Positions 49,201 to 56,663 of a stretch of DNA of 64,000 nucleotides are shown in pieces. The position numbers and the translations under genes are program-made. The DNA is taken from the IMG/VR virus record IMGVR_UViG_3300036790_000396, positions 1 to 64,000 of that record. One strand, written 5' to 3'. Below the pieces are notes generated by a model. That model searched no databases. It was not told the DNA's origin and worked only from the letters and a program-made list of their open reading frames with translations. Every line of letters starts with the position of its first letter. Within the stretch, counting starts at the first letter, position 1. The stretch comes from a virus.

Positions 49201-50484
49201 GAGCTGGCCGGCTACGACGGCGCCGAGGCCGACGGCGTCCGCAAGATCCTCGGCAAGAAACTCACCGCGAAGATCGCCGCCGCCGGGGAGGAGTTTGCCA
49301 GGCGCTGCGAGGAAAACGGACATATCTCCCGTAAAGAGGCAGAAGACATATGGGAGACAATGGCGACCTTCGGGAAATACGGTTTCAACGCAAGCCATGC
49401 TTTTTCCTATTCTGTTCTTGCATTCTGGACGGGATGGCTTAAATCGCATTATCCCGCCGAAACGCTGGCCGCGATCTGCACCACCCTGTCCGAGAAGGAG
49501 AAGGACCGTATCGGCCTGTACGTGAACGAGGCGCGCCGCCTGGGCATCGACGTGCGCCCCCCCGACGTGAACCACCACGCCCGCGGGTTCGCCGTCGAGT
49601 GGCCCCGCGACGGGGAGGAGTCCCGCCCCTCGGTCCGCTACGGGCTCGACGCCATCACCGGCGTCGGCGACAGCGCCCTGAAGGCCCTCGCCGCCGGCGC
49701 CCCGTTCGCGAGCTGGGACGCGGTCCGCGGCACCGTCAACTCCGGCGTGCTGCGCGCCCTCGTCACCGGGGGCGCCCTCGATGCCCTCGTGCCGTCCCGC
49801 CGTGCCCTCGCCGAGCACCTCGACGCCGACCGGGCCGGCGACCTCGTCCGCTGCGTCCACAAGGACGAGACCGTCTCCGGTCCCAACGGGCTGCCCTGTA
49901 CCTATGAGTGGGACAAGGAGCCGGTGATCGAGCGCCTCAGCGAGAGGACGGGCCGCAGGCTGCAGCCCCTGATCAAGCCCCCCCCGGCCCGCTGCACGCG
50001 CTCCTGCCGCCGTTACCAGCCCCCGGACCTGTCCGGCCTCGACGGATCCCTGTCCTACGCCCCGGACGTGCTGTGGCGCCTGGAGACGGGGCTGTTCGGC
50101 ACGTGGCTGTCCCCGGACGCCTTCACCGCGCTCGACGCCCGGCTGCCCGGTGCCTCCAGGCTGGGCGCCGAGCTGACCGACATGTGGGACGATCTCCCGG
50201 CCGGCATCTACCAGGTTCCCGCGGTCTTCCAGGGACTGCGCGAGACGGTCACGAAGGCCGGGAACACGATGGGCTGGCTCACTCTCGCTTCCGTGACAGG
50301 GATTATTGATATAAGCTGCTTCCGGCCGCGTGATCCCGGCGAACCCGACCTGCTTGCCGTCGCCGGGCGCATCCGGCCCGGTACCCCCGTCGCGGTCCTT
50401 GCCGAGCGGTCCCGGTACCGTACCTCCTCCGGCTGGCGCACGTCAGGCCGGCTGCGCGACATCAGGAGCATCAGTGCCCGCTAA
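46270..50484 (+). CDS. dnaE: DNA polymerase III alpha subunit with an intein in the PHP domain, 1404-aa precursor
   Basis: After removal of the 272-residue intein the polymerase has 1132 residues, normal for DnaE. The PHP domain begins AHIHTHSEY and resumes SPMDGLSRC after the intein. Polymerase motifs are VGPGRGSAAGSLMSWLLDIT (about residue 633) and LPDFDLDFPSSQRGK (about 675), the latter with the two catalytic Asp. EIGTGRTLGMFQVET, HPALEDRLRGQQGIMIFQED and KYGFNASHAFSYSVLAFWTG follow, then thumb and OB regions with FRPRDPGEPD near the end. It is the replicative polymerase. The first 12 codons and codons near 1015-1065 are AT-rich, unlike the rest. The stop overlaps the recombinase start. 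Confidence 0.95.
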   Translation: MAFAHIHTHSEYCVAPETKIALASLSWKKASDIEVGEEIVGFDEDLRPLEGEKGNSRSKMRRAVVTGKKSVFRECWRISLEDGTEIVASSLHGWISNGTTKGSLVRPGGPKGGYGTNTRRWVMTQDLTPGKSRLIKWASPWGDLPSDLAHDAGWLAGIADGEAWLNGGQFSFAQNPGVVLDRIKATCEKLGYGITADRAQWSASPTDCRTFRLNGYETVLRFLSQCRPSRFIGRSDEVWAGRRAGSRNTRPVLVSSLEYIGEAETIALETSTGTLVAEGFLSHNSPMDGLSRCREIAARAAADGHAHTAITDHGNCSGHPDFQRACDEYGISPVFGMEGYFIADRTEQPGPGDKEAQKRRRSYAHLILLARDNAGLRNLYSLSSEAYTSGFYAKPCLDWELLEKYGAGLTATTACLGGIISKPLLAGDWDTAAATLRRMRGIFGENFYLEVQPNLIPEQQRLNMLLKEVSASSGIPLAAASDAHYPSPAEESLHRTWMACQTGTGNDDYWQMDPMHDEAVVRDRLSRALGPDAARQACDNTVRIAEQCTARIGGEIVPPVFSSSYEEDSRALYQRASDALADRHSAGLLAGGSLDDYARRLGEEFCLVRDKRLSGCYLMVEDITTWARGEGILVGPGRGSAAGSLMSWLLDITVSDPIDAGLMFSRFLTPGRVSLPDFDLDFPSSQRGKIQDRVIGKYGADSVVRVGTHMRYRAKSVLDKLAGVAVSRGELPAEARTDMKAVSALIEEAESHTAGLGLPWDDLMSQLSDGLEPYVQKYPEIFSTAAVLVGRVRGYGTHPAGLVISTGQPLEGTLPMRIASAQDRTVVSQWDFRDMEAQGLLKLDFLTLRTLDSIQEAVRLIGQRTGHRPDPSRWTAEYRDPQVWEEIGTGRTLGMFQVETSLGARFCGDMKPRSIAELAHLVALVRPGPRNSGMDQAYLRRRAGKEEVQYPHPALEDRLRGQQGIMIFQEDILYACTELAGYDGAEADGVRKILGKKLTAKIAAAGEEFARRCEENGHISRKEAEDIWETMATFGKYGFNASHAFSYSVLAFWTGWLKSHYPAETLAAICTTLSEKEKDRIGLYVNEARRLGIDVRPPDVNHHARGFAVEWPRDGEESRPSVRYGLDAITGVGDSALKALAAGAPFASWDAVRGTVNSGVLRALVTGGALDALVPSRRALAEHLDADRAGDLVRCVHKDETVSGPNGLPCTYEWDKEPVIERLSERTGRRLQPLIKPPPARCTRSCRRYQPPDLSGLDGSLSYAPDVLWRLETGLFGTWLSPDAFTALDARLPGASRLGAELTDMWDDLPAGIYQVPAVFQGLRETVTKAGNTMGWLTLASVTGIIDISCFRPRDPGEPDLLAVAGRIRPGTPVAVLAERSRYRTSSGWRTSGRLRDIRSISAR
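46306..47121 (+). mobile_element. DnaE intein (class 1), 272 aa
   Basis: Begins Cys (CVAPETKIALASLSWKKASD), ends SHN with Ser as +1, all standard for class 1. Block B is ASSLHGW. One LAGLIDADG-like block remains (DAGWLAGIADGEAW); no second block is evident, so the endonuclease is probably degenerate. It splits SEY from SPMDGL in the metal-binding PHP motif. Codons are AT-rich throughout and this extends into the 36-base N-extein. Confidence 0.93.
49300..49465 (+). other. AT-rich codon patch at the cyanobacterial DnaE intein site
   Basis: Around KYGFNASHAFSYS the dnaE codons switch abruptly to AT-rich and back; 28 of 60 bases are G/C at 49381-49440 against 39 of 60 at 49141-49200. The middle of the patch, between Tyr and Gly, corresponds to the junction (AEY/CFNKSH) where cyanobacterial DnaE is split by an intein. 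No intein is present here. Confidence 0.5.
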
Positions 50485-52516
50485 GCCCAGGCAGACCCCC
50501 CTGGAGAAGTTCCAGGAGGAGACCGACAAGCGCTACTCGGCCCAGGTCAAGGCTCCCGACGCCACCGCCGCGCGCTATGACGTGATCAGCACGGGCGTGT
50601 GGTCCCTGGACCGGGCGCTCATTCACGGCGGCTGGATCCGCGGCCGGATCCACGAGCTGGTCGGCCCCCCGGACAGCGGGAAAGGCCATCCTCTCGGCAC
50701 GAGGATCATGACTCCCTCCGGATGGGAGAAGCTGGGCAATCTCCGTCCTGGAGATGAAGCATCAGGATCAGACGGGAAGCCCACCCGGATATCTGATGTT
50801 TACAAGCGCGGCGTGCTGCCGGTGTACCGGGTCACCTTTTCGGATGGGGCGTCCGTACGGTGCGACGGTGATCATCTGTGGCGCGTGCAGACTCCCAAGA
50901 TGAAGAACACTTCCGGTGGCTCCTACGTGAAGTCCGTCAGGGATATTGCTTCCGGGTCTCTGCTCACTTCTGACGGCAGGAAGAAATGGTGGATCCCGGT
51001 CTGCTCCCCGGTATGGCATCCTCAGTCAGAGCTTCCCGTAGATTCTTACCTGGCCGGAGTTCTCCTGGGAAACGGTGGCTTCACGAGCAGAGGCTCTCTC
51101 GCTCTGCACTGGGATGACAGGAACATAATAGAGAGGATCGAGAGGAGGACTGGCCTGCGCGCTTCTGAATATAACCCTACTACTGCTCTCCGCTTCTACT
51201 TCCCGGGGAGTCCGTCGATGATAAGGAAACTCGGGCAGGAAGGGTGCAAGAGCGCTGATAAATTCATTCCTGAAGAATATCTTCGCGCTTCTGAACAGGA
51301 CAGGCGAGATCTCCTTGCCGGCCTGATGGACACGGACGGATCAGTTGTTCCTATTTCTAGCAACTCCGCCGGAAACGCTAGCTTCAGCTCTACGAGCCGC
51401 GATCTGGCAGAAGGCGTAATAGAAATAGTAAGGTCTCTCGGAGGAATATCCAGGATATACGAGAATACCTACGGAGACAGGGAAAACATTCTCTACGAAG
51501 TGTCTGTTCTTCTCCCTGAATGCCCTTTCTACTCTCCCCGCAAGGCTGAGAAATGGACGCCTCCCAAGCGCGGGATATCACGGGCCATCACGTCCGTCGA
51601 GCTTGAGTCTGAAGAGGAGGTCTGGTGCATCCGGGTAGAAGCAGATGATTCCCTTTACATTACTGAGGATTACCTGGTCACGCATAACACCACTCTCATG
51701 ATCAGCACCGCCGTGCAGGCCCAGGCCCTGAAGGACGGCCGGGCCGGGTACGTCGACATGGAGGGCACCTTCGATGACTTCTGGGCCCAGCAGAACGGCC
51801 TGGACCTGTCCCGGGGCAAGTGGGAGCACCAGTACCCCATGGACAGCGAGGACGCCTCGGACATGGCCCGCAAGCTCACCGGCAGCGGCCTGTTCCCCCT
51901 CGTCATCGTCGACTCGGTCGGTGGCATGGAATCCCGCAAGGCCCTCGCCCGCGACGCTGCCGACGACCTGGTCGGGAAGAACGCCCAGGTCATCAGCCGG
52001 ATGGTCAAGCACCTCGCCGCGCTGGCCCGCGAGGCGAACACTGCCGTGATCCTCGTCAACCAGCCGCGCTCCGCGATCGGCTCCATGGGCGGCGACGTCT
52101 CCGCCGGCCCGAAGGCGATGCAGCATTCCACCACCACCCGCGTCCAGATGGCGCGCTCCGGCGGTGGCGAGGGCTACGTGCAGATGGTGCTGGAGGAGGG
52201 CGAGAAGCCGGAGACCGTCTCCCAGGAGTTCACGGCCCGCATCACCCGGTCCAAGGCGTTCCCGGTCTCGCGCCGGGCCACGTTCTGGGTCAACAGGATG
52301 GACACCGGCGAGTACGGGCCCGCGGGCATCAACCACGTCCACGACTATGCCGAGACGGGCATCAAGGCGAAGGTGATCACCCAGTCGGGCTCGTTCTACA
52401 CGCTGCCCGGCGGCGGCAAGGTACAGGGGCGCAAGGCGGTCACCGAGCGCCTGCGCGACGACGAGAAAGAGCGCGCCCTGGTGCGCAGGCTGATCCTGGA
52501 GGCATCCAAGCTGTGA
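50474..52516 (+). CDS. recA: RecA-like recombinase with an intein in Walker A, 680-aa precursor
   Basis: GTG 50474 follows AGGAG and overlaps the dnaE stop; the longer open frame is a dnaE shadow. Extein 1 ends VGPPDSGK and extein 2 starts TTLMISTA, so splicing restores GPPDSGKTT. AGYVDMEGTFDDFWAQQNGL, PLVIVDSVGGMESRKAL (Walker B), then VILVNQPRSAIGSMGG (loop L1 area) follow, and the L2 region GPKAMQHSTTTRVQMARSG is typical of RecA. The mature protein has 345 residues. It would promote strand exchange; together with the three nucleases downstream it forms a recombination cluster. Confidence 0.93.
   Translation: MPAKPRQTPLEKFQEETDKRYSAQVKAPDATAARYDVISTGVWSLDRALIHGGWIRGRIHELVGPPDSGKGHPLGTRIMTPSGWEKLGNLRPGDEASGSDGKPTRISDVYKRGVLPVYRVTFSDGASVRCDGDHLWRVQTPKMKNTSGGSYVKSVRDIASGSLLTSDGRKKWWIPVCSPVWHPQSELPVDSYLAGVLLGNGGFTSRGSLALHWDDRNIIERIERRTGLRASEYNPTTALRFYFPGSPSMIRKLGQEGCKSADKFIPEEYLRASEQDRRDLLAGLMDTDGSVVPISSNSAGNASFSSTSRDLAEGVIEIVRSLGGISRIYENTYGDRENILYEVSVLLPECPFYSPRKAEKWTPPKRGISRAITSVELESEEEVWCIRVEADDSLYITEDYLVTHNTTLMISTAVQAQALKDGRAGYVDMEGTFDDFWAQQNGLDLSRGKWEHQYPMDSEDASDMARKLTGSGLFPLVIVDSVGGMESRKALARDAADDLVGKNAQVISRMVKHLAALAREANTAVILVNQPRSAIGSMGGDVSAGPKAMQHSTTTRVQMARSGGGEGYVQMVLEEGEKPETVSQEFTARITRSKAFPVSRRATFWVNRMDTGEYGPAGINHVHDYAETGIKAKVITQSGSFYTLPGGGKVQGRKAVTERLRDDEKERALVRRLILEASKL
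50684..51688 (+). mobile_element. RecA intein of class 3 (WCT triad), 335 aa
   Basis: The first residue is Gly (GHPLGTRIMTPSGWEKLGNL), not Cys or Ser. Trp is present in block B (CDGDHLW), Cys in block F (EEVWCIRVEADD) and Thr is +1 after VTHN: the Trp-Cys-Thr signature of class 3 inteins, which splice through the block F Cys. Two LAGLIDADG blocks remain (DSYLAGVLLGNGG and DLLAGLMDTDG), so the endonuclease may be active. Codons are mildly AT-rich. Confidence 0.93.
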
Positions 52517-53628
52517 CTGCAGACCGTACCAAAATGTCGAGAATGCACGAGGAGCATGTCTCCGAGCGCCTGGGAGGAAGCCGCCACAAGGGCAGCGGCA
52601 ACCAGTGGAACAGCCCCGGCGACGGCAGCGCCTCGGCCATGAAGCATCCCTACGGGTTCAACGTCGAGTGCAAGGCCACTTCCGGCAAGGCCGTCCCGAT
52701 GACCCGCGAGCTGGTGGAGAAGATCACCGAGGAGGCCAGCGGCGGCGACCGCCCGGCGATGGCGTTCCGCTGGTACGCGGACGAGTCGCTGCGCACCGTC
52801 GACCATGAGTGGTTCGCCCTCTCCTTCGAGGACTTCCTGGAGATCCTCCACGACGCCGGGCAGGCACAGCTGCTTGCCGGCCAGGTGACGGCCATGCAGG
52901 GCGAGCTGCAGGCCCTCCGGGCAGGGCAGGAATCTTCCCGGGCGCAGAGCGCCCGGGAGGTGATCACGAGCCTGCAGTCCGATCTTCGCGACCGCACGGC
53001 CGAGGTGCAGGATCTGCGCCGCCTGGCCGGGGAACACCAGTGCCCTCCTGCTGAGCAGGAATACCCGCGGCACGAGGGAGACATCACCGTCCTCGGCCCG
53101 GAGATCTTCGCTGACGCCGCGGGCGGCGTCATCGCGTGGAAGGGCGAGAACTATACCCGGCAGGCGGCTCCCGCGCCTCCCTCCGTCCCGGGGGACGGCA
53201 CGCGCTTGCTGCTGGACGAGATCCGCGCTCTCCAGGAGCGCGGGGATGCGTACGCGAGCCAGATCATAGCCCTGGAGGAGCAGCTAAGCGCCCTGGCGCT
53301 CCGCGCAGCCGTCGCCGAGCGCGGTCCTGCCGCCCCGCAGTCCGTGGCCGCGCCGAGCAGCGCCCTCCTGGAGATGCGGGAGGTGTTCGAGCCTTCTCCG
53401 CAGCTGTACCCCTGGACGGTGATCGACTTGCGCAATGGCGTTCACGCCGCCGAGCATGTCCTCCGCGCCTGGCACGTGGACGCCCGCGGCGAGGTGAGCC
53501 GGCTGGAGGCGCGCACGGTGCGGATCGATTCCGTCTCCGGCGGCAGCCGCCTGATGCTCAACGACGAGATAGTGCACCGCGGCACGCTGCTCGTCAACGG
53601 GCGCGTCTACTACCCGGTGCCGGCCTGA
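52513..53628 (+). CDS. Hjc/VSR-like PD-(D/E)XK nuclease with coiled-coil, 371 aa
   Basis: GTG overlaps the RecA stop. Residues 15-80 hold the nuclease core: SERLGGSRHKGSGNQWNSPG, with the acidic residue in GDGSA, then FNVECKAT (E-x-K), and VEKITEEASGGDRPAMAFRW; this order (G-S-G...GD...ECK) is typical of Hjc-like resolvases. Residues 120-190 are a coiled coil (VTAMQGELQALRAGQESSRA). The C-terminal region (ITVLGPEIFADAAGGVIAWK, then ARTVRIDSVSGGSRLMLNDE) is of unknown function. Probably cuts branched recombination intermediates. Confidence 0.78.
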   Translation: MTADRTKMSRMHEEHVSERLGGSRHKGSGNQWNSPGDGSASAMKHPYGFNVECKATSGKAVPMTRELVEKITEEASGGDRPAMAFRWYADESLRTVDHEWFALSFEDFLEILHDAGQAQLLAGQVTAMQGELQALRAGQESSRAQSAREVITSLQSDLRDRTAEVQDLRRLAGEHQCPPAEQEYPRHEGDITVLGPEIFADAAGGVIAWKGENYTRQAAPAPPSVPGDGTRLLLDEIRALQERGDAYASQIIALEEQLSALALRAAVAERGPAAPQSVAAPSSALLEMREVFEPSPQLYPWTVIDLRNGVHAAEHVLRAWHVDARGEVSRLEARTVRIDSVSGGSRLMLNDEIVHRGTLLVNGRVYYPVPA

Positions 53629-54404
53629 TGCCGTCCTTCTCCAGGCCGCCGGACCTGGGCGCGGCAGGCTGCCTCGTCAAGCCGGTCCTCATGGCGTTCA
53701 TGTGCTCCGACCAGGCCGCCGAGCTGAAGGTACGCGCCGGGAAACCGGTCGAGCGCGCTCCGGACCGGTGGTTCCACTGCAGCACCCACGCGGTGATGCC
53801 CGAGGACAGGCTCGTCGCCTACCTCCGGCAGCCGGCGGAGACGCCCCCGGCCTCGCGGGACTATCCCCTGTCGATGTCGTTCGCGATGGGCACGATCATG
53901 GGGGACGTCGCCCGCCAGGTCCTGGAGAAGACCGGCTTCGCGATCGTGCCGTCCCGGGAGCCCTGCGATGTCTGCGGCCAGCAGCGCCCGAAGTGCCGCG
54001 AGCACGCGGCCAGCCAGCCGGAGCTGCGCTCCCGCGGCCACCTGGACAGCATCCTCAACTTCACCGGGCTGCCGACGGAGGGAATGCCGCGCACTGTCGC
54101 CGGGATGAATGAAGCGGGTATTATGTCCCTTCTACACGGTTATGATCACAAAACTGCCAACCCGATGACGCTGCGGGAGCTGCCCGAGATGGACGAGGAG
54201 GCGTTCAAGGCGAAGTACCCGAAGTACTGGTGGCAGTTCCAGGAGTACATGCGGCTGACCGGGCTGCGGAAGTACATCTGCCTCATCCAGGCCCTGGGCA
54301 GCCCGTGGACGGTGAAGGAGTACCACATCCCCTTCGACCCGGACGCTGCCGCCGACATCGAGCGCCGCTACAAGGGAGCCCTGGTGGCCTGTGGACTTGC
54401 CTGA
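53628..54404 (+). CDS. RecB/Cas4-type PD-(D/E)XK exonuclease, 258 aa
   Basis: The ATG overlaps the stop before. Four-Cys-type features: FMCSDQ, FHCSTHA, then CDVCGQQRPKC. The nuclease core is SRGHLDSILN (Asp), YDHKTANP (D-x-K) and QFQEYMRLTGLRKYICLIQA (Q-x-x-x-Y). This is the order seen in RecB-C/Cas4 nucleases, which resect ends. Codons around the YDHKT catalytic motif (54107-54165) are AT-rich against a GC-rich gene. Confidence 0.78.
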   Translation: MPSFSRPPDLGAAGCLVKPVLMAFMCSDQAAELKVRAGKPVERAPDRWFHCSTHAVMPEDRLVAYLRQPAETPPASRDYPLSMSFAMGTIMGDVARQVLEKTGFAIVPSREPCDVCGQQRPKCREHAASQPELRSRGHLDSILNFTGLPTEGMPRTVAGMNEAGIMSLLHGYDHKTANPMTLRELPEMDEEAFKAKYPKYWWQFQEYMRLTGLRKYICLIQALGSPWTVKEYHIPFDPDAAADIERRYKGALVACGLA

Positions 54405-54669
54405 CCCGCGCAGCCCCGGTATCCCCCCGTCCGGAACCCCGGAGCACGCCTGGTGGAAGCGCGGGGCGCAGGACGAGGCCGCCGCCGTCAGCGACGGCAT
54501 CAGCGATGCCAGCCAGCAGGTGATCGAGTACGCGCGTGTTCTTGCGCGCGCCCGGCCCGAGTGGACTTCTGAGCGGCTCGCACAGGCAATCGTGGCTGTC
54601 TTCGCCCCGTCGCTGCTGCGCCGGAGGTACCGCGCCCGTTCTTCCTGCCGCTGGCCCCGCCGTGGGTGA
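54391..54669 (+). CDS. Small unknown protein, 92 aa
   Basis: GTG start overlapping the end of the exonuclease gene. A Pro-rich start (LPDPRSPGIPPSGTPEHAWW) leads to a helical part (VSDGISDASQQVIEYARVLA, RARPEWTSERLAQAIVAVF) and a very basic end. The end overlaps the RuvC-like gene by eight bases. Function unknown; could be a small DNA-binding partner. Confidence 0.5.
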   Translation: MDLPDPRSPGIPPSGTPEHAWWKRGAQDEAAAVSDGISDASQQVIEYARVLARARPEWTSERLAQAIVAVFAPSLLRRRYRARSSCRWPRRG

Positions 54670-55273
54670 ATGGGAGCAGGAGGTCCGCGGGCAGCTGGCT
54701 GCCGTGCCCGTGCCTGCGCCGTGGGAGCCGCCGCAGCTCGCGGACTTCCGCCGCGACCACGAGACGATCGCCTTCGACCCGTCGCTGTCCTCGACCGGAT
54801 GGGTGCACTTCTGCGTGACCGCCGCTGCCGGCCTCCAGGTCTACGGGCACGGCACCCTGCGCGCGTCCTCGGACCGAACTGGGTACTGGGGCACCTACGA
54901 CAAGGCCCTGCAGATCAGTGACCAGGCGCAGGACGCTCTCATCACCGCCGCGCAGAAGGCGCTGCGCAGGGGGCGCACGGCAGACCGGGTATGGGAGGCT
55001 CCCGCTGTCCGCGGGCACCGCACCGAGTCCAGCCTCATCGCCGGGTACGCCGTCTGGCAGGCGTCCGGGTGCCACGGCACGACCGTGAACGCCCAGCACG
55101 CCAGCCGGGTGCTGTGCGGCAACCCGCGCCATGACAAGAAAGAGATCGGCGCCGCCGTCGCCCGCTACGTGCCGGAGACGGCGCGGCGGCCGTGGACAGA
55201 GCACGAGAGAGACGCTTTCGCCGTCGGCCTGGCCTACCTCTGGGACCTGGAGCACCCTGGTAAGCTTTCCTAG
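54662..55273 (+). CDS. RuvC-like Holliday junction resolvase, 203 aa
   Basis: The RNase-H-fold motifs are in order: IAFDPSLSSTGWVHF (first catalytic Asp; compare D-P-G-x-x-x-T-G), VWEAPAVRG (Glu), RHDKKEIGAAVARYV (Lys-rich turn) and ERDAFAVGLAYLW (final Asp). Length is like RuvC. The start is GTG 54662, giving VGEWEQEV; no strong ribosome site is seen and translation may be coupled. It would resolve four-way junctions before packaging. Confidence 0.85.
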   Translation: MGEWEQEVRGQLAAVPVPAPWEPPQLADFRRDHETIAFDPSLSSTGWVHFCVTAAAGLQVYGHGTLRASSDRTGYWGTYDKALQISDQAQDALITAAQKALRRGRTADRVWEAPAVRGHRTESSLIAGYAVWQASGCHGTTVNAQHASRVLCGNPRHDKKEIGAAVARYVPETARRPWTEHERDAFAVGLAYLWDLEHPGKLS

Positions 55274-55302
55274 GATTTATTGTTACACAAGAAAGAGGCA
55301 CT
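55271..55302 (+). promoter_or_regulatory. AT-rich motif and RBS before the pre-packaging genes
   Basis: TAGGATTTATTGTTACACAA, the same TTATTG family as elsewhere, begins just before the RuvC-like stop and is followed by GAAAGAGG and GTG 55303. A promoter for the following genes is likely, although boxes cannot be fixed. Confidence 0.45.
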
Positions 55303-55533
55303 GTGGGAGCCGTGGAAAAGCGCATCGTCACCATCACCTGCGATACCCCGGGCTGCATCATGCAGTTCACTACCGAGGACGTCCCGTCCTCGTCTTTCCG
55401 CACCGCGCGCAGGCAGGCCGCCGCCCAGGGATGGACCTGGCTGCGCAGCCCGCGCGACGGCGTGTACGCCGACACGTGCCCGGTGCACGTCCTGCTCGCG
55501 GCCCAGGGCGCCCCGGACAGGGCGGCCTCCTGA
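55303..55533 (+). CDS. Small Cys-containing protein, 76 aa
   Basis: Starts MGAVEKRIVTITCDTPGCIM and has CPVH near the end (YADTCPVHVLL), so a C-x4-C...C-x2-H zinc site is possible. The centre (SFRTARRQAAAQGWTWLRSP) is like small phage zinc-finger proteins. The stop overlaps the next ATG. Confidence 0.6.
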   Translation: MGAVEKRIVTITCDTPGCIMQFTTEDVPSSSFRTARRQAAAQGWTWLRSPRDGVYADTCPVHVLLAAQGAPDRAAS

Positions 55534-56240
55534 TGCCCGCCCGCAAGCCCCGCGGCAGCGAGGACCAGAAGGCGGACCAGGTTGAGCGCGTCCTGAAGGA
55601 CGCCGAGGGCACCGTCGACGCTCCCGACGGTCCCGTCGAGCCCGACATTGCGCCGGACCGCACCAGGTTCAGCCGGCTGAACTTCTCCCGCATGAAGCTG
55701 GCCTGGAACCCGTCTGAGATGGTGCTGATGCAGCAGATCGGCCTCATGGCCGACCGGGCGCTGAAGGATGCCTTCCCGGACGTGTACTGGTTCCTTGACA
55801 CCGAGCTGTACCCCCTCGTCCGCGAGCCGGCCGTCAATGAGGCAGGGGAGCAGGCCCGGAGCCCTCTCGGGCTCCTGGAGTGGCAGCGCGACGAGCACGG
55901 CCACTACATCGAGCGCTGGGCGCGCATCACCGACGGCGACCGGAGGCAGCTGCTGCACGTGATCACTGTCAGCCTGATCGCCTGGCGCCAGCAGCGCGAC
56001 ATGATGTGGTCCTCGGCGATGTTCGCGAAAGGACAGTGGGAGGAAGTGTATGCGAGGGGATACATAGAGCCAGAAGGAAGCAAGCTCACCATCGACGACC
56101 GCACGAACATGGCGAGAAGCTCCAGCATGGATCAGAGATATTTCGCGATCTTCGAGTCCGTGCTGTCCCGCCGCGCCGACTCTCTCGTGAAGTCAATGGA
56201 GCGTATCGAGGAGATGCTGCTGAAGACGGTGGGCTCGTGA
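55533..56240 (+). CDS. Unknown protein, 235 aa
   Basis: A charged N-terminus (EDQKADQVERVLKDAEGTVD) leads into a helical core: WNPSEMVLMQQIGLMADRAL, DAFPDVYWFLDTELYPLVRE, RQLLHVITVSLIAWRQQRDM, then AIFESVLSRRADSLVKSMER. Codons around residues 170-200 are AT-rich. It may be a packaging or portal-adjacent protein by position; a small terminase function cannot be excluded. Confidence 0.6.
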   Translation: MPARKPRGSEDQKADQVERVLKDAEGTVDAPDGPVEPDIAPDRTRFSRLNFSRMKLAWNPSEMVLMQQIGLMADRALKDAFPDVYWFLDTELYPLVREPAVNEAGEQARSPLGLLEWQRDEHGHYIERWARITDGDRRQLLHVITVSLIAWRQQRDMMWSSAMFAKGQWEEVYARGYIEPEGSKLTIDDRTNMARSSSMDQRYFAIFESVLSRRADSLVKSMERIEEMLLKTVGS

Positions 56241-56536
56241 GGGATCCCGAATGGATGATCATCGGCATCCGCGACACTCTTCCTGACGGCACGGAGAGGG
56301 TGATGCTGACCGCCAGTTCCTCAGTGCGGCAGTTCGAGATGAAAACCAGCCTGGGAATGATCTCCTCGGCCTTCGGCTCGGCCTGGAGCTTCTCCTGCAT
56401 GCTGGGCGATTTCACGGTCGCGTACGGTAATGATTACGCCGAGGCACTGTCGAGGCTGTTCGGCACCTGGCAGCCTCCGGAGGCTTCCCCGGACGTGAAA
56501 GGGATCACTCAGGGTCCCGGAGAGCTTCCCGCATAA
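56237..56536 (+). CDS. Small unknown protein, 99 aa
   Basis: GTG overlapping the previous stop. Beta-alpha pattern: EWMIIGIRDTLPDGTERVML, SSVRQFEMKTSLGMISSAFG, AWSFSCMLGDFTVAYGNDYA. No membrane or signal segment and no family recognised. It ends the cluster before a 127-base spacer. Confidence 0.55.
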   Translation: MRDPEWMIIGIRDTLPDGTERVMLTASSSVRQFEMKTSLGMISSAFGSAWSFSCMLGDFTVAYGNDYAEALSRLFGTWQPPEASPDVKGITQGPGELPA

Positions 56537-56663
56537 GCTGCTATCTGCGGATAAATATCCTTGCCTGCGGCGACACGCGGTGCCGTTTTACGGTCCCCGT
56601 CTATGCTCATCCTTCCGAGGTGTTGCATACTCATGACAATGAATCATGTCAGGAGGCCCCAGG
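56537..56663 (+). promoter_or_regulatory. Spacer with a start-deciding ribosome site
   Basis: The spacer has GGATAAATATCC, a 12-base palindrome, and a TTGCATACT stretch that may be promoter material. AGGAGG at 56651-56656 lies seven bases before TTG 56664 and downstream of ATG 56646, so the TTG is the better start. Confidence 0.5.
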
